From the NCBI RefSeq assembly GCF_000177235.2, contig NC_014829.1, positions 2,914,001 through 2,978,000 on the forward strand: a stretch of DNA of 64,000 nt, written 5' to 3'. The notes beneath the pieces were generated by a model. The model saw only the letters and a list, made by a program, of their open reading frames with translations, was not told the DNA's origin and did no database searches. This document shows, one piece after another, positions 32,155 to 39,546 of the stretch. This DNA comes from Evansella cellulosilytica DSM 2522. Lineage in GTDB: Bacteria; Bacillota; Bacilli; Bacillales; Salisediminibacteriaceae. The stretch's first letter is position 1. The number at the start of each line of letters is the position of its first letter. A program made the translations under genes and the position numbers.

Positions 32155-33510
32155 CTAATCATTTTTAATGATTATGTCTCTAGGATTTAGTCTAAGTACA
32201 AAAAATGCTGGTATTGTAGTGGAAATGATGGAGAGTAATACTCCAATTCCGCCTAATAATAAAAGAACACTTCCTGATATACTTATATCGATATCACTAA
32301 TGATTTCGATATGTTCAGCTCCACCTATTCCTAGTGTTCTTAAAAAGTCTTCCTCTGTTCCTACTGGTTCTCTTACTAAGCTAACTTCTTGTTCAAGTAA
32401 ATGCGTTCCAACATATTCGCCTATTAAGCTTCCTGAAATACTTGATAAAGCAAAAGCTATAGCTACAAGGAATGCCACTTCAACCCAAAGCTGCCCCAAA
32501 ATTTTCCTTTTACTTTCTCCTAATGAAATGAGAACGCCAATTTCATGAATACGTCCCTTCACAAATAGCATCATCAATAATATTAATATGACGAAACTTG
32601 ATAGTAGTACAATATTCACCATAGTATTAGATAAATCACTCACCATTTCGAGTGGTCCCGCCATTTCTTCGTAGTAATCTGTACTCGTCATAAGAGAGAA
32701 ATGATCGAAGTCCAATGAGCTTGTTTGTTTCGCCTTCTCGATGAACGGTGCCATATTCGAAACGCTGTCAAAATAAAACACTGCCTCCACCATTAAGCTA
32801 TCATTCGTAAGTGGTTCTGTGAATGGTGTATATACTTGATTCCACGGCAATCGATGCTGAACATAGGTAACCGAGCTATCCAATACTACCGAGGTTTCAT
32901 AAATACCGACGACTTCTAAAGATAAATCATCTAAAAATTTATTTGCTAATTCTATTGAATCTCCTATATTGATGTCATTTTCGTTTGCGATCGTGTTTTC
33001 TATCAACGCCAGATTCTTTCCTATATCATCCTCTGATAAGTGTCTACCTTCCAACAGCACATTTGTTCCATTATAAAATTCAGGCGATAATTGTGTCTTA
33101 TTTACGAATTGCACTCCAATATTTTCTGCTCGTTGATAATCATACTGGTCTAGGTCAGATTCTGTTTCCACTGGTTCAAAATTACTGGCGACATATTCTA
33201 TCGTATCGAAAAAGTGATATTCTGTAACGTAATCTATGCTTCCTAATAATTCTATTTCTTCCATAGGAATGAGCTCATATGGTATTGCATCGTTCATCCC
33301 TGCAGATTGAACGGCTTTTACATAATCATATTTTAATGTCACGTTTGTCCCCAATTTTTCTTTCGCCCATTCACTAGATTGTTTCGTCGCTGCTTGTATA
33401 GAAAGTCCTGCGAGAATGAGATTTCCAAGAACAAATAAAGTGATTAAAAGTATGAGACTTCTTCTTTTATTTCCCCACAAGCTCCAAATAGCCCTCATAA
33501 AAAAGTTCAT
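32155..33510 (-). CDS. FtsX/MacB-type ABC permease 1
   Basis: The ATG at 33510 is preceded by AGGGGGAG. The 451-residue protein has an N-terminal membrane helix (LILLITLFVLGNLILAGLSI), a large outer domain (residues about 50-290), and a C-terminal FtsX core with three helices, including ILILLMMLFVKGRIHEIGVL and LGESKRKILGQLWVEVAFL. It is a distant paralogue of the next permease (451 residues, same layout, similar EIGILFSLGESRLKIIGQIL block). Two different permeases with one ATPase suggest a heterodimer. Context points to immunity or efflux of the nearby Cys-rich peptide. Confidence 0.85.
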   Translation of the reverse strand: MNFFMRAIWSLWGNKRRSLILLITLFVLGNLILAGLSIQAATKQSSEWAKEKLGTNVTLKYDYVKAVQSAGMNDAIPYELIPMEEIELLGSIDYVTEYHFFDTIEYVASNFEPVETESDLDQYDYQRAENIGVQFVNKTQLSPEFYNGTNVLLEGRHLSEDDIGKNLALIENTIANENDINIGDSIELANKFLDDLSLEVVGIYETSVVLDSSVTYVQHRLPWNQVYTPFTEPLTNDSLMVEAVFYFDSVSNMAPFIEKAKQTSSLDFDHFSLMTSTDYYEEMAGPLEMVSDLSNTMVNIVLLSSFVILILLMMLFVKGRIHEIGVLISLGESKRKILGQLWVEVAFLVAIAFALSSISGSLIGEYVGTHLLEQEVSLVREPVGTEEDFLRTLGIGGAEHIEIISDIDISISGSVLLLLGGIGVLLSIISTTIPAFFVLRLNPRDIIIKND

Positions 33511-33524
33511 CACTTCTCCCCCTA

Positions 33525-34880
33525 TCAATCATGTTTTATTAGTATTGATCTTGGTTCATATCTTAATAGCATGAATGCTGGAATAATAATCGCGATGCAA
33601 ATAATAAATAGACTTGAGAATGCATACGTAATAATGATAGGTAGTGATAATTGAACATTCAGTTCATCGTGCCTCTCAATCGATTCCGTTATTAACATGT
33701 TTTGCTCCATTAATGGTACTTCCTCTTCTACTGTTAACTCCCGATCAAGCAAATAGTTGGCTATTGATTGGGATATTGCTTGACCTGAAACAACCGACAA
33801 GCTAAATGCGATAATAGCAATAATTATTACTTCAGAGAGGATTTGACCGATGATCTTCAATCGACTTTCACCTAACGAAAATAAAATGCCAATCTCCTTT
33901 GTTCTCTCTTTTAAAGAAATCATGATAATCAAGCAAATGATCATTGCTCCCGCACCAGTAACAATATACAACATAATAGTCGAGAAGGAGGCAACATTCC
34001 CTATAGCACCTGTTATGTAAGAAAAAAGATCATCACTGGCATACATATGAAAAAGACCAAAATCTACTGGACTCTCAGCTCTAGCATCTTCAATAAATTG
34101 GTCAATATATTTGCCACTTTTTAAATAGAAAACGACCTCCCACACTAGTCCTTCTGTTAATCTATCATCAAAATAACGAGCCTCTGTATAAGGGATATAG
34201 ATTTTATTATAAGGGCTTGACATATCCAATGAAAAAAAAGGATGATTCGGGTCCGGCCTTTGTTTCGTTTCATAAATTCCAACAATCTCAAATGGATGAC
34301 TCGTATTTTCATGAAGTGGCTTTAATGATAGTGTATCTCCTACTTCTAGATCATTATGTATAGCAAGGTTTTTTTCTATAACCACTACATTATTTTTCTC
34401 ATCTTCATCTGTAATATGGCGCCCATCTATTAATGTTTCCAGCTCCCTCTCAAACCCTTGTGCATATTCAGAAAATAATAGAGCTTCTATGTATATATTA
34501 GGTTGTTCAAAATGTTCCTCTATACTATCCCCATCATTTTCCGTACTTTCTGTATGACTTACGGGGGAGAAACCTTCTGCAATACTTGGTACGGCTGATT
34601 TATAGTTGTATGCAGTGACCAAGTCGTTTGTTTTTAATGATGTAGCCTCTTCCACATTAACCGGTGCTTCATTAACATCGGTGTTAGCTGCGTTGTTAAA
34701 CTCTAGAATGACTTCATTCCCTATACTTTCTCTCGTATCCATATTTATTTGCTGAACACTAGATTGAATGGCTAAACTAGTTAAAACAAGATTATAAATA
34801 AAGAAAAGAATAAGGAACAATAACAAGTTTTTACCCTTTCTTACAATGACACTTTGTATTGCTCTACGAATAAAGTTCAT
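33525..34880 (-). CDS. FtsX/MacB-type ABC permease 2
   Basis: The 451-residue protein mirrors the preceding permease: N-terminal helix LLLFLILFFIYNLVLTSLAI, outer domain with a proline/glutamate-rich middle, and C-terminal helices including MIICLIIMISLKERTKEIGI and IIAIIAFSLSVVSG. AAGGAG stands before the ATG at 34880. The gene lies 68 bases after the peptide exporter and 14 bases before permease 1, so the five genes look like one transcript. Acidic stretches in the outer domain (TESTENDGDSIEEH) could bind a cationic peptide such as the arginine-rich one encoded upstream; that is inference. Confidence 0.85.
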   Translation of the reverse strand: MNFIRRAIQSVIVRKGKNLLLFLILFFIYNLVLTSLAIQSSVQQINMDTRESIGNEVILEFNNAANTDVNEAPVNVEEATSLKTNDLVTAYNYKSAVPSIAEGFSPVSHTESTENDGDSIEEHFEQPNIYIEALLFSEYAQGFERELETLIDGRHITDEDEKNNVVVIEKNLAIHNDLEVGDTLSLKPLHENTSHPFEIVGIYETKQRPDPNHPFFSLDMSSPYNKIYIPYTEARYFDDRLTEGLVWEVVFYLKSGKYIDQFIEDARAESPVDFGLFHMYASDDLFSYITGAIGNVASFSTIMLYIVTGAGAMIICLIIMISLKERTKEIGILFSLGESRLKIIGQILSEVIIIAIIAFSLSVVSGQAISQSIANYLLDRELTVEEEVPLMEQNMLITESIERHDELNVQLSLPIIITYAFSSLFIICIAIIIPAFMLLRYEPRSILIKHD

Positions 34881-34948
34881 GTTAATCGCTCCTTAAATTA
34901 CAATTTACTCATAGCTATTTCATCCTCTTCGTACCACTTTGCTTGTTT

Positions 34949-36736
34949 TTAAAACATTTTATGATACTCTCCATTCACTGCAATAAGTTCCTCGTGTTTT
35001 CCTTCCTCTATTAATCTCCCCTCTTTTAATACTAGTATACGATCTGCTAGTTTACAGCTTCCGAGGCGATGGGTAATGAAAATGGCCGTTTTACCTTGAG
35101 ATAGCCTCATAAAATCATTGAAAATTTCTGCCTCAGAAATAGGATCTAAAGAAGCTGTTGGCTCATCTAACACAATAATTTCCGCATTCCTCAAAAATGC
35201 TCTACTAATAGCAACCTTTTGCCATTGGCCCAGAGATATTTCTTGGCCACCAAAAAAATAAGGTCCTAATTCTGTATCATAGCCTTTGTCCAGTTGAGTA
35301 ATAAATTTATGCGCACCTGATATCTGAGCAGCGCTTTTAATTCTTTCTACGTTATTAACTAATTCAGGTTTACCTACAGCTATATTATCTTTAGCCGTAA
35401 ACTGGTATTGAACAAAGTCTTGAAATACTGCTGTCATGTATTTTCTTAGCTCTTCTTTATTTATATCTGCTAGGTCTAATTCGTTAATTAAAATTTCTCC
35501 TCTTAACGGTTTATACAAACCTAGTAGACATTTTGCCAACGTAGTTTTACCTGAGCCATTTTCACCTACAATAGCAATTTTTTCTCCAGGGTTAATACTA
35601 AATGATACATTGTCTAATACGTTTTTCTCATGTGATGGATAAGAAAATGATACACCATTTACCGAAATGGCATTGATAATATTAGGAAATGGTAGACTAT
35701 TTTTTTCCTCGGAGTTCTCTGTTGGAAGAGACAGAAAAGAAAATAACGTACTAGTATAAAGAGCATCCTCATAAACATTAGCAACTTTATGTGCAATCTC
35801 ATCCAACATAGTATGAACTTGTATTAGTGCTTGTGTTAATGCTACATAATGCCCGATCGTCACTCTCCCTAGTGCACCTAGCCAAATTAAAAATGCTGCA
35901 GCAAGAGTATTAACAACTATTCCACTAAGATCTACAAACGAGATATAAATTTCAGTTTTTTTATCTAAACTTAGTTTTTCTCTAGCATTCTTCCAGTATA
36001 TATAACTCCAACGAGTAGTTAAAAAATCCTTCAATCCAAAAATTCTTATTTCCTTTGCAGCTTGCCTTGTACTTAATAAATCCAGTAAATACATAGATTT
36101 TCGTTCCGCTGGGGTTTGCTGGAGCATTTGTTGAAATCTCCATTTTCCAGTTTTAATATTTACAATTAATGAAGGAAAAATAATTGTTATGAGACTAAGA
36201 GCTAGTCCCCAATGAAAAGAAAATAAAATAACCAAAAATCCAGTTATAGTAACAGCGTTCTGAATAATTGAAAAACAGTTGTCAACAAATGACATTGCTC
36301 TCTCAGATTGACCACTGGCTCTCTCCAGTTGATTATAGTAATCAGCGTTTTCATATAGCACCAATGGAAGTCTAGAAGCTTTTTCTGCTACTAAACGGTC
36401 AAAATAATATTTGGTTTTATAATTTAATTTTGACATAAGATATCTATTAAAAGATTTTAGTAAGGTAGAAATAAAAAGAAACAAAAATTGTATTAGTAAA
36501 ATTATAATTGCCCTTCTCATTTCTCCTACGCCAAATTGTGTTACTAAAGTTACTTGCTCAACTAATATTGTTGTTAAATATACTTGAATCAATGGCACTC
36601 CAATTTGTAACACTCTTAAGCAAATTGTTAATAGGAGTAGTGAGGGGGAAATTTTCATTAATATAGGTATCATTTTTAGTATATATTGAAATACTAATCT
36701 ACTATTACTTTTTCCACTTAAAGTAGTATCACCCAT
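34949..36736 (-). CDS. ABC exporter (membrane-ATPase fusion) for a peptide
   Basis: The 595-residue half-transporter has six membrane helices in residues 1-320 and an ATPase with Walker A VGENGSGKTTLAK near 395, signature SLGQWQKVAISRAF near 500 and Walker B IIVLDEPTASLD near 525. There is no N-terminal C39 peptidase domain, so it would export a peptide without a double-glycine leader. It belongs to the group of ATP-binding exporters found with lantibiotics and leaderless bacteriocins. It follows the 43-residue Cys-rich peptide gene after a 63-base gap holding a perfect hairpin. The signature is degenerate (SLGQW rather than LSGGQ), as often seen in peptide exporters. Confidence 0.88.
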   Translation of the reverse strand: MGDTTLSGKSNSRLVFQYILKMIPILMKISPSLLLLTICLRVLQIGVPLIQVYLTTILVEQVTLVTQFGVGEMRRAIIILLIQFLFLFISTLLKSFNRYLMSKLNYKTKYYFDRLVAEKASRLPLVLYENADYYNQLERASGQSERAMSFVDNCFSIIQNAVTITGFLVILFSFHWGLALSLITIIFPSLIVNIKTGKWRFQQMLQQTPAERKSMYLLDLLSTRQAAKEIRIFGLKDFLTTRWSYIYWKNAREKLSLDKKTEIYISFVDLSGIVVNTLAAAFLIWLGALGRVTIGHYVALTQALIQVHTMLDEIAHKVANVYEDALYTSTLFSFLSLPTENSEEKNSLPFPNIINAISVNGVSFSYPSHEKNVLDNVSFSINPGEKIAIVGENGSGKTTLAKCLLGLYKPLRGEILINELDLADINKEELRKYMTAVFQDFVQYQFTAKDNIAVGKPELVNNVERIKSAAQISGAHKFITQLDKGYDTELGPYFFGGQEISLGQWQKVAISRAFLRNAEIIVLDEPTASLDPISEAEIFNDFMRLSQGKTAIFITHRLGSCKLADRILVLKEGRLIEEGKHEELIAVNGEYHKMF

Positions 36737-36759
36737 CTTTATCTCCTTCTATAAGACTA

Positions 36760-36789
36760 CCAAGGATATACAAAATTGTATATCCTTGG
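36760..36789 (-). promoter_or_regulatory. Perfect hairpin between peptide and exporter genes
   Basis: CCAAGGATATACAA and TTGTATATCCTTGG are perfectly complementary (14 pairs, two-base loop). There is no T-run on the minus strand, so it is more a transcript stabiliser or partial terminator. Such stems let the peptide gene be expressed above the exporter. Confidence 0.7.
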
Positions 36790-36799
36790 TTGATAAATA

Positions 36800-36931
36800 T
36801 TAGCAATTACATTCTCTTCGAATAATTCTCTCATATCTTTCACCTGGACATCTTTCAGTTATAATGCGAATTTTAATTCCTCTTACTGGGTTACAGATAT
36901 CCCGAGTGCAATAATTGCTACGTGTGCACAT
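36800..36931 (-). CDS. Cysteine- and arginine-rich 43-aa peptide, candidate bacteriocin
   Basis: A perfect AAAGGAGG ribosome binding site stands before the ATG. The 43 residues start MCTRSNYCTRDICNPVRG and end RRECNC; six cysteines (positions 2, 8, 13, 28, 41, 43) and nine arginines plus one lysine give a strongly cationic, disulfide-capable peptide. There is no signal peptide, double-glycine motif or hydrophobic leader. The gene lies 30 bases after a TlpA/MauD-like gene and 63 bases before a peptide exporter, in one minus-strand operon with a MauE-like protein. The simplest reading is a leaderless or N-terminally processed antimicrobial peptide that needs disulfide formation. No similar family is recognised. 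Confidence 0.75.
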   Translation of the reverse strand: MCTRSNYCTRDICNPVRGIKIRIITERCPGERYERIIRRECNC

Positions 36932-36961
36932 AATTCTCACCTCCTTTCAAAAATCTAACTT

Positions 36962-37549
36962 TTATACTGCTAAACCCTCATTTCCATCTGCCATTTTAAT
37001 TAAGATATTCAAATCACCTTGTGCGTTATTAATAACACCCTTTGATAACACGTATCCCTCTGGTGATAAAAAATAGGCAAATGGAAACACATTCGTTTTA
37101 GTTTTAATCAGGTCATCGTTCGTTATTAAGTGAATAGGAACATCTATTTCAAAATCTTTTATTTTTTTATCAAGCTCATTTTTTTCACCTTCCGAAAAGA
37201 GAAAAACTGGTAATTCTGGATTCATTTTTGAAAACGATGTCAAATCTGGGTACACTTCATCACATACACTACATGTTGTTGAGCTAAAAATGACAATAGA
37301 CCCCAAAACTCCTTTCTGGTTAATATTAATCGTTTTATTTTCTAAAGTTTGTATTTCTAATTTTGGGAATAAATCACCAACTGGTAAACCAGAATCTCTT
37401 CGTGGTAGAAACTCTTCTTCATTTACAAGATTTCTTTTTTCCGCCATTTTAAGATTTTGCACAGTCTTAAATAAAATGATCAAAGCTATCGAAACAACAA
37501 TCAACAATGTCCATAATACGAAATGCGAGATTATAAATATATCTATCAT
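36962..37549 (-). CDS. TlpA/MauD-like membrane thioredoxin-fold protein
   Basis: The 195-residue protein has one N-terminal membrane helix (FVLWTLLIVVSIALIILF, residues about 10-28) and a thioredoxin fold with C93-S-V-C96 in IFSSTTCSVCDEVYPDL. The layout (membrane anchor, PRRDSGLPVGDLFP linker and redoxin) is that of MauD, the partner of MauE, which makes or shuffles disulfides outside the membrane. It overlaps the MauE-like gene by four bases and is 30 bases before the Cys-rich peptide, so it probably oxidises or isomerises it. The cis-proline region (NVFPFAYFLSPEG) is present. Confidence 0.85.
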   Translation of the reverse strand: MIDIFIISHFVLWTLLIVVSIALIILFKTVQNLKMAEKRNLVNEEEFLPRRDSGLPVGDLFPKLEIQTLENKTININQKGVLGSIVIFSSTTCSVCDEVYPDLTSFSKMNPELPVFLFSEGEKNELDKKIKDFEIDVPIHLITNDDLIKTKTNVFPFAYFLSPEGYVLSKGVINNAQGDLNILIKMADGNEGLAV

Positions 37550-38073
37550 AAGTATTCACCTTTCATGTTTTTATTAAATTTTTTTAATAAGAGTAAAAAG
37601 CTATATATAATAATAGTTGAGATAGTTATCATGACAGAAGTAATAATCTCAAGAGAAGAGTGACTCCAAATGGATATGTGATTATAGTTTATTAACAACC
37701 ACACCGTAATAAAAAATAATATTAATATTTTTAGAACACTTCCTAAGCCTAACGATTCATCGGCTAATGTTCCAAAACAGTTACAATTGACTTTATCTAC
37801 AATATGAAATGATTTCCACGTTGCAATCGAAAAGCAAATAATTAGTGTGAATATTCCGATAAATGATAACAAAAATATAGCTGGAAACAACAAAGATACT
37901 CCAACAACCACTTCTAATAACGATAACATTATTGCAATTACAGATGAAAATTTTTTTGAGAAACCTAACTCTTTGATTGTATCTATAAAATTACTTATAG
38001 AGATTAGCTTAGAAATACCTGAAATAATAAATATAACTATTAAGAATACTTGAAAAAAAACATAAATACTCAC
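37546..38073 (-). CDS. MauE-like redox membrane protein
   Basis: The 175-residue protein has about five membrane helices and the MauE/DoxX-like pattern: FLIVIFIISGISKLISISNF at the start, LLEVVVGVSLLFP near 53, and C97-N-C99-F-G (VNCNCFGTLADE) before the fourth helix. MauE proteins pass reducing equivalents between quinones and a MauD-type thioredoxin. A GTG start with AGGAGGG eleven bases upstream is used. It is the first gene of the peptide operon, and a LacI-type palindrome lies about 150 bases upstream. No methylamine dehydrogenase genes are near, so the pair serves another disulfide substrate. Confidence 0.83.
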   Translation of the reverse strand: MSIYVFFQVFLIVIFIISGISKLISISNFIDTIKELGFSKKFSSVIAIMLSLLEVVVGVSLLFPAIFLLSFIGIFTLIICFSIATWKSFHIVDKVNCNCFGTLADESLGLGSVLKILILFFITVWLLINYNHISIWSHSSLEIITSVMITISTIIIYSFLLLLKKFNKNMKGEYL

Positions 38074-38221
38074 TACTAACGTGACCCTCCTTTGTAATTC
38101 TAGTTTGTAAAGTTAACAGTTAGTACAGTAGTATCATTTTTAGATTTGCTGATTCCACGTATTAATACTATTCATTCCATGTCACCGGAAATAAAGTTTA
38201 TATTAAAAAGTTAACTCTAAA

Positions 38222-38235
38222 TGTAATCGTTTACA
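38222..38235. promoter_or_regulatory. LacI-family type operator, TGTAA-TCGT-TTACA
   Basis: The 14-base palindrome TGTAATCGTTTACA is near-identical to the two palindromes before the lacI-type gene at 56619 and 56736 (TGTAA and TTACA arms, CG centre) and also fits a relaxed cre site. It lies about 150 bases upstream of the MauE-like gene in a 430-base gap. No clear promoter was placed between them. Confidence 0.4.
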
Positions 38236-38403
38236 ATAGAGAACAAATAAAATATATCTTATTAACTAGTAAAAATATAATAAAATAGTTAAATATTACC
38301 ATAATATTGAGAATTAGTAGATTTTAAAATTTATTTTTACTGTAATGTCTTCAGAAAATGCCCCTAACTCTAACCGATTATTCACACCTGTTGACTAGAA
38401 TCT

Positions 38404-38440
38404 CAAATAAAAATGAGATGACTCCTGTAATCACCTCATT
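38404..38440 (-). terminator. Terminator behind the DUF421 remnant
   Basis: On the minus strand AATGAGGTGA pairs with TCATCTCATT over ten bases, followed by TTTTATTT. It isolates the peptide operon from upstream transcription. Confidence 0.8.
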
Positions 38441-38508
38441 TCTGCTTGCTATGACTTTAATTGTCCTCGATGGCTGCTACATTTCACTATAATATGATAC
38501 GACTAAAA

Positions 38509-38625
38509 TTACTTCCCATTCACAAAAATCTTTTTTATGAGTATAAAAATATTAACATAAACAATCGTAGCACGTATTAAAAATCCAGAGATTGGTAGAT
38601 CTTCTGCACCAGTCCAAAAATCCAT
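38509..38625 (-). pseudogene. Remnant of a DUF421 (YetF-like) gene, N-terminus only
   Basis: An ATG-started frame of 38 residues (MDFWTGAEDLPISGFLIRAT, IVYVNIFILIKKIF) matches the first membrane segments of DUF421 proteins, then stops. The remaining 180 residues are missing. A complete DUF421 gene is at 50103-50825. The upstream gap 38626-38877 holds two strong hairpins and no gene. Confidence 0.6.
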
Positions 38626-38682
38626 TATTTCACTTTTCCAGTGTCCCTAAGCAATGTGCGTAGCCGTCACAATCGTTTAAAA

Positions 38683-38784
38683 GCCTGATAGGAGTGGGTT
38701 TATCCTATCAGGCGCGCGACGAGCGTAACCATTGCAATACAAATAAAAGGCACTGAAAAAGTTGTTTTGTACTTTTTCAGTGGC
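38683..38784. repeat. Two adjacent intergenic hairpins
   Basis: GCCTGATAGGA/TCCTATCAGGC (38683-38713, 11 pairs) and GGCACTGAAAAAGT/ACTTTTTCAGTGGCC (38749-38784) are near-perfect; a third GCCACTTTTTCAG half-copy follows at 38795. They are not followed by clear T-runs and may be remains of small mobile palindromes. Confidence 0.55.
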
Positions 38785-38877
38785 CTCAAAGAACGCCACT
38801 TTTTCAGAGCCCTTCAATAGTTACCTTATTCAGAGGTCCCTAAAATCACCTTTTGAGTACCCCCTCTCTTATCCTTA

Positions 38878-39303
38878 CTAATCTTTATATACTCGTTTTA
38901 ACGCTTCCTTCATTTCTGGTTTAATGTTTATTTTTGGTCTTGCATCCTTTGCCATTTTTTCCGCTTCTTCAATTGTTTTCGCCTTACCTAATGCTAAAAG
39001 TGTACCTACTGCAACGGAACCAGTGCGGTTACTTCCCCCTTGACAATGGACATAAACATTTTTTCCTTCATGGTACGATTTTACAATATTATCGACTGAC
39101 TTTTTAATTGCCTCATCTTGATTTTCCGCATCATCGACAATTGGACAATGGACGCGATTATATTGAGAGTCACTATCTAGAGATTCGGCTCTTAAATCAT
39201 AAACGACGTCCACCTTTTCGTTTTCTAGCATTTCTTCCACATCGTCAGCTCCACCAATGTAAATGCGCTCTTTAAGCAGTTCCTGATAGTTTTTATTTTT
39301 CAT
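38878..39303 (-). CDS. Dual-specificity protein phosphatase-like protein
   Basis: The 141-residue protein has the catalytic VHCQGGSNRTG (C87, R93; CX5R) and an upstream acid loop around CPIVDDAEN (Asp near residue 57-58), with VYDLRAESLDS near residue 35. It is a single-domain DSP/PTP of the size of Bacillus DSPs and acts on phosphoproteins or phosphorylated small molecules. AAGGGAG precedes the ATG. It stands alone; the gap of 243 bases to the next gene holds no clear frame. Confidence 0.85.
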   Translation of the reverse strand: MKNKNYQELLKERIYIGGADDVEEMLENEKVDVVYDLRAESLDSDSQYNRVHCPIVDDAENQDEAIKKSVDNIVKSYHEGKNVYVHCQGGSNRTGSVAVGTLLALGKAKTIEEAEKMAKDARPKINIKPEMKEALKRVYKD

Positions 39304-39546
39304 AATAATCTCCCTTCATTACCCATTTGTTGTGACTATGTACTCACATATGTCTAAATAAATATAATTCATTGTTCATTTTTAACTTCAGGTCACTCGC
39401 CTTCCATAGGCAACACTCAAGCCTACCTGGATCGCACCTTCCGCAATAATCAAGGTAACCTTTTAACTTAGTCTATTATAAGATGTATTTTCATTAGTAT
39501 AAAATTTAATGCTTGATTGTGCATCATGCATTATTATTAAACGATA

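Noticed and set aside
31473-36931. Lantibiotic cluster
   Set aside because: No LanB, LanC, LanM, radical SAM or other modifying enzyme is encoded, and the exporter lacks a C39 peptidase domain; only thiol-redox partners are present.
31473-38073. Methylamine-utilisation locus
   Set aside because: MauE- and MauD-like genes are present, but no dehydrogenase subunits, MauG or amicyanin genes are near, and host type makes this unlikely.
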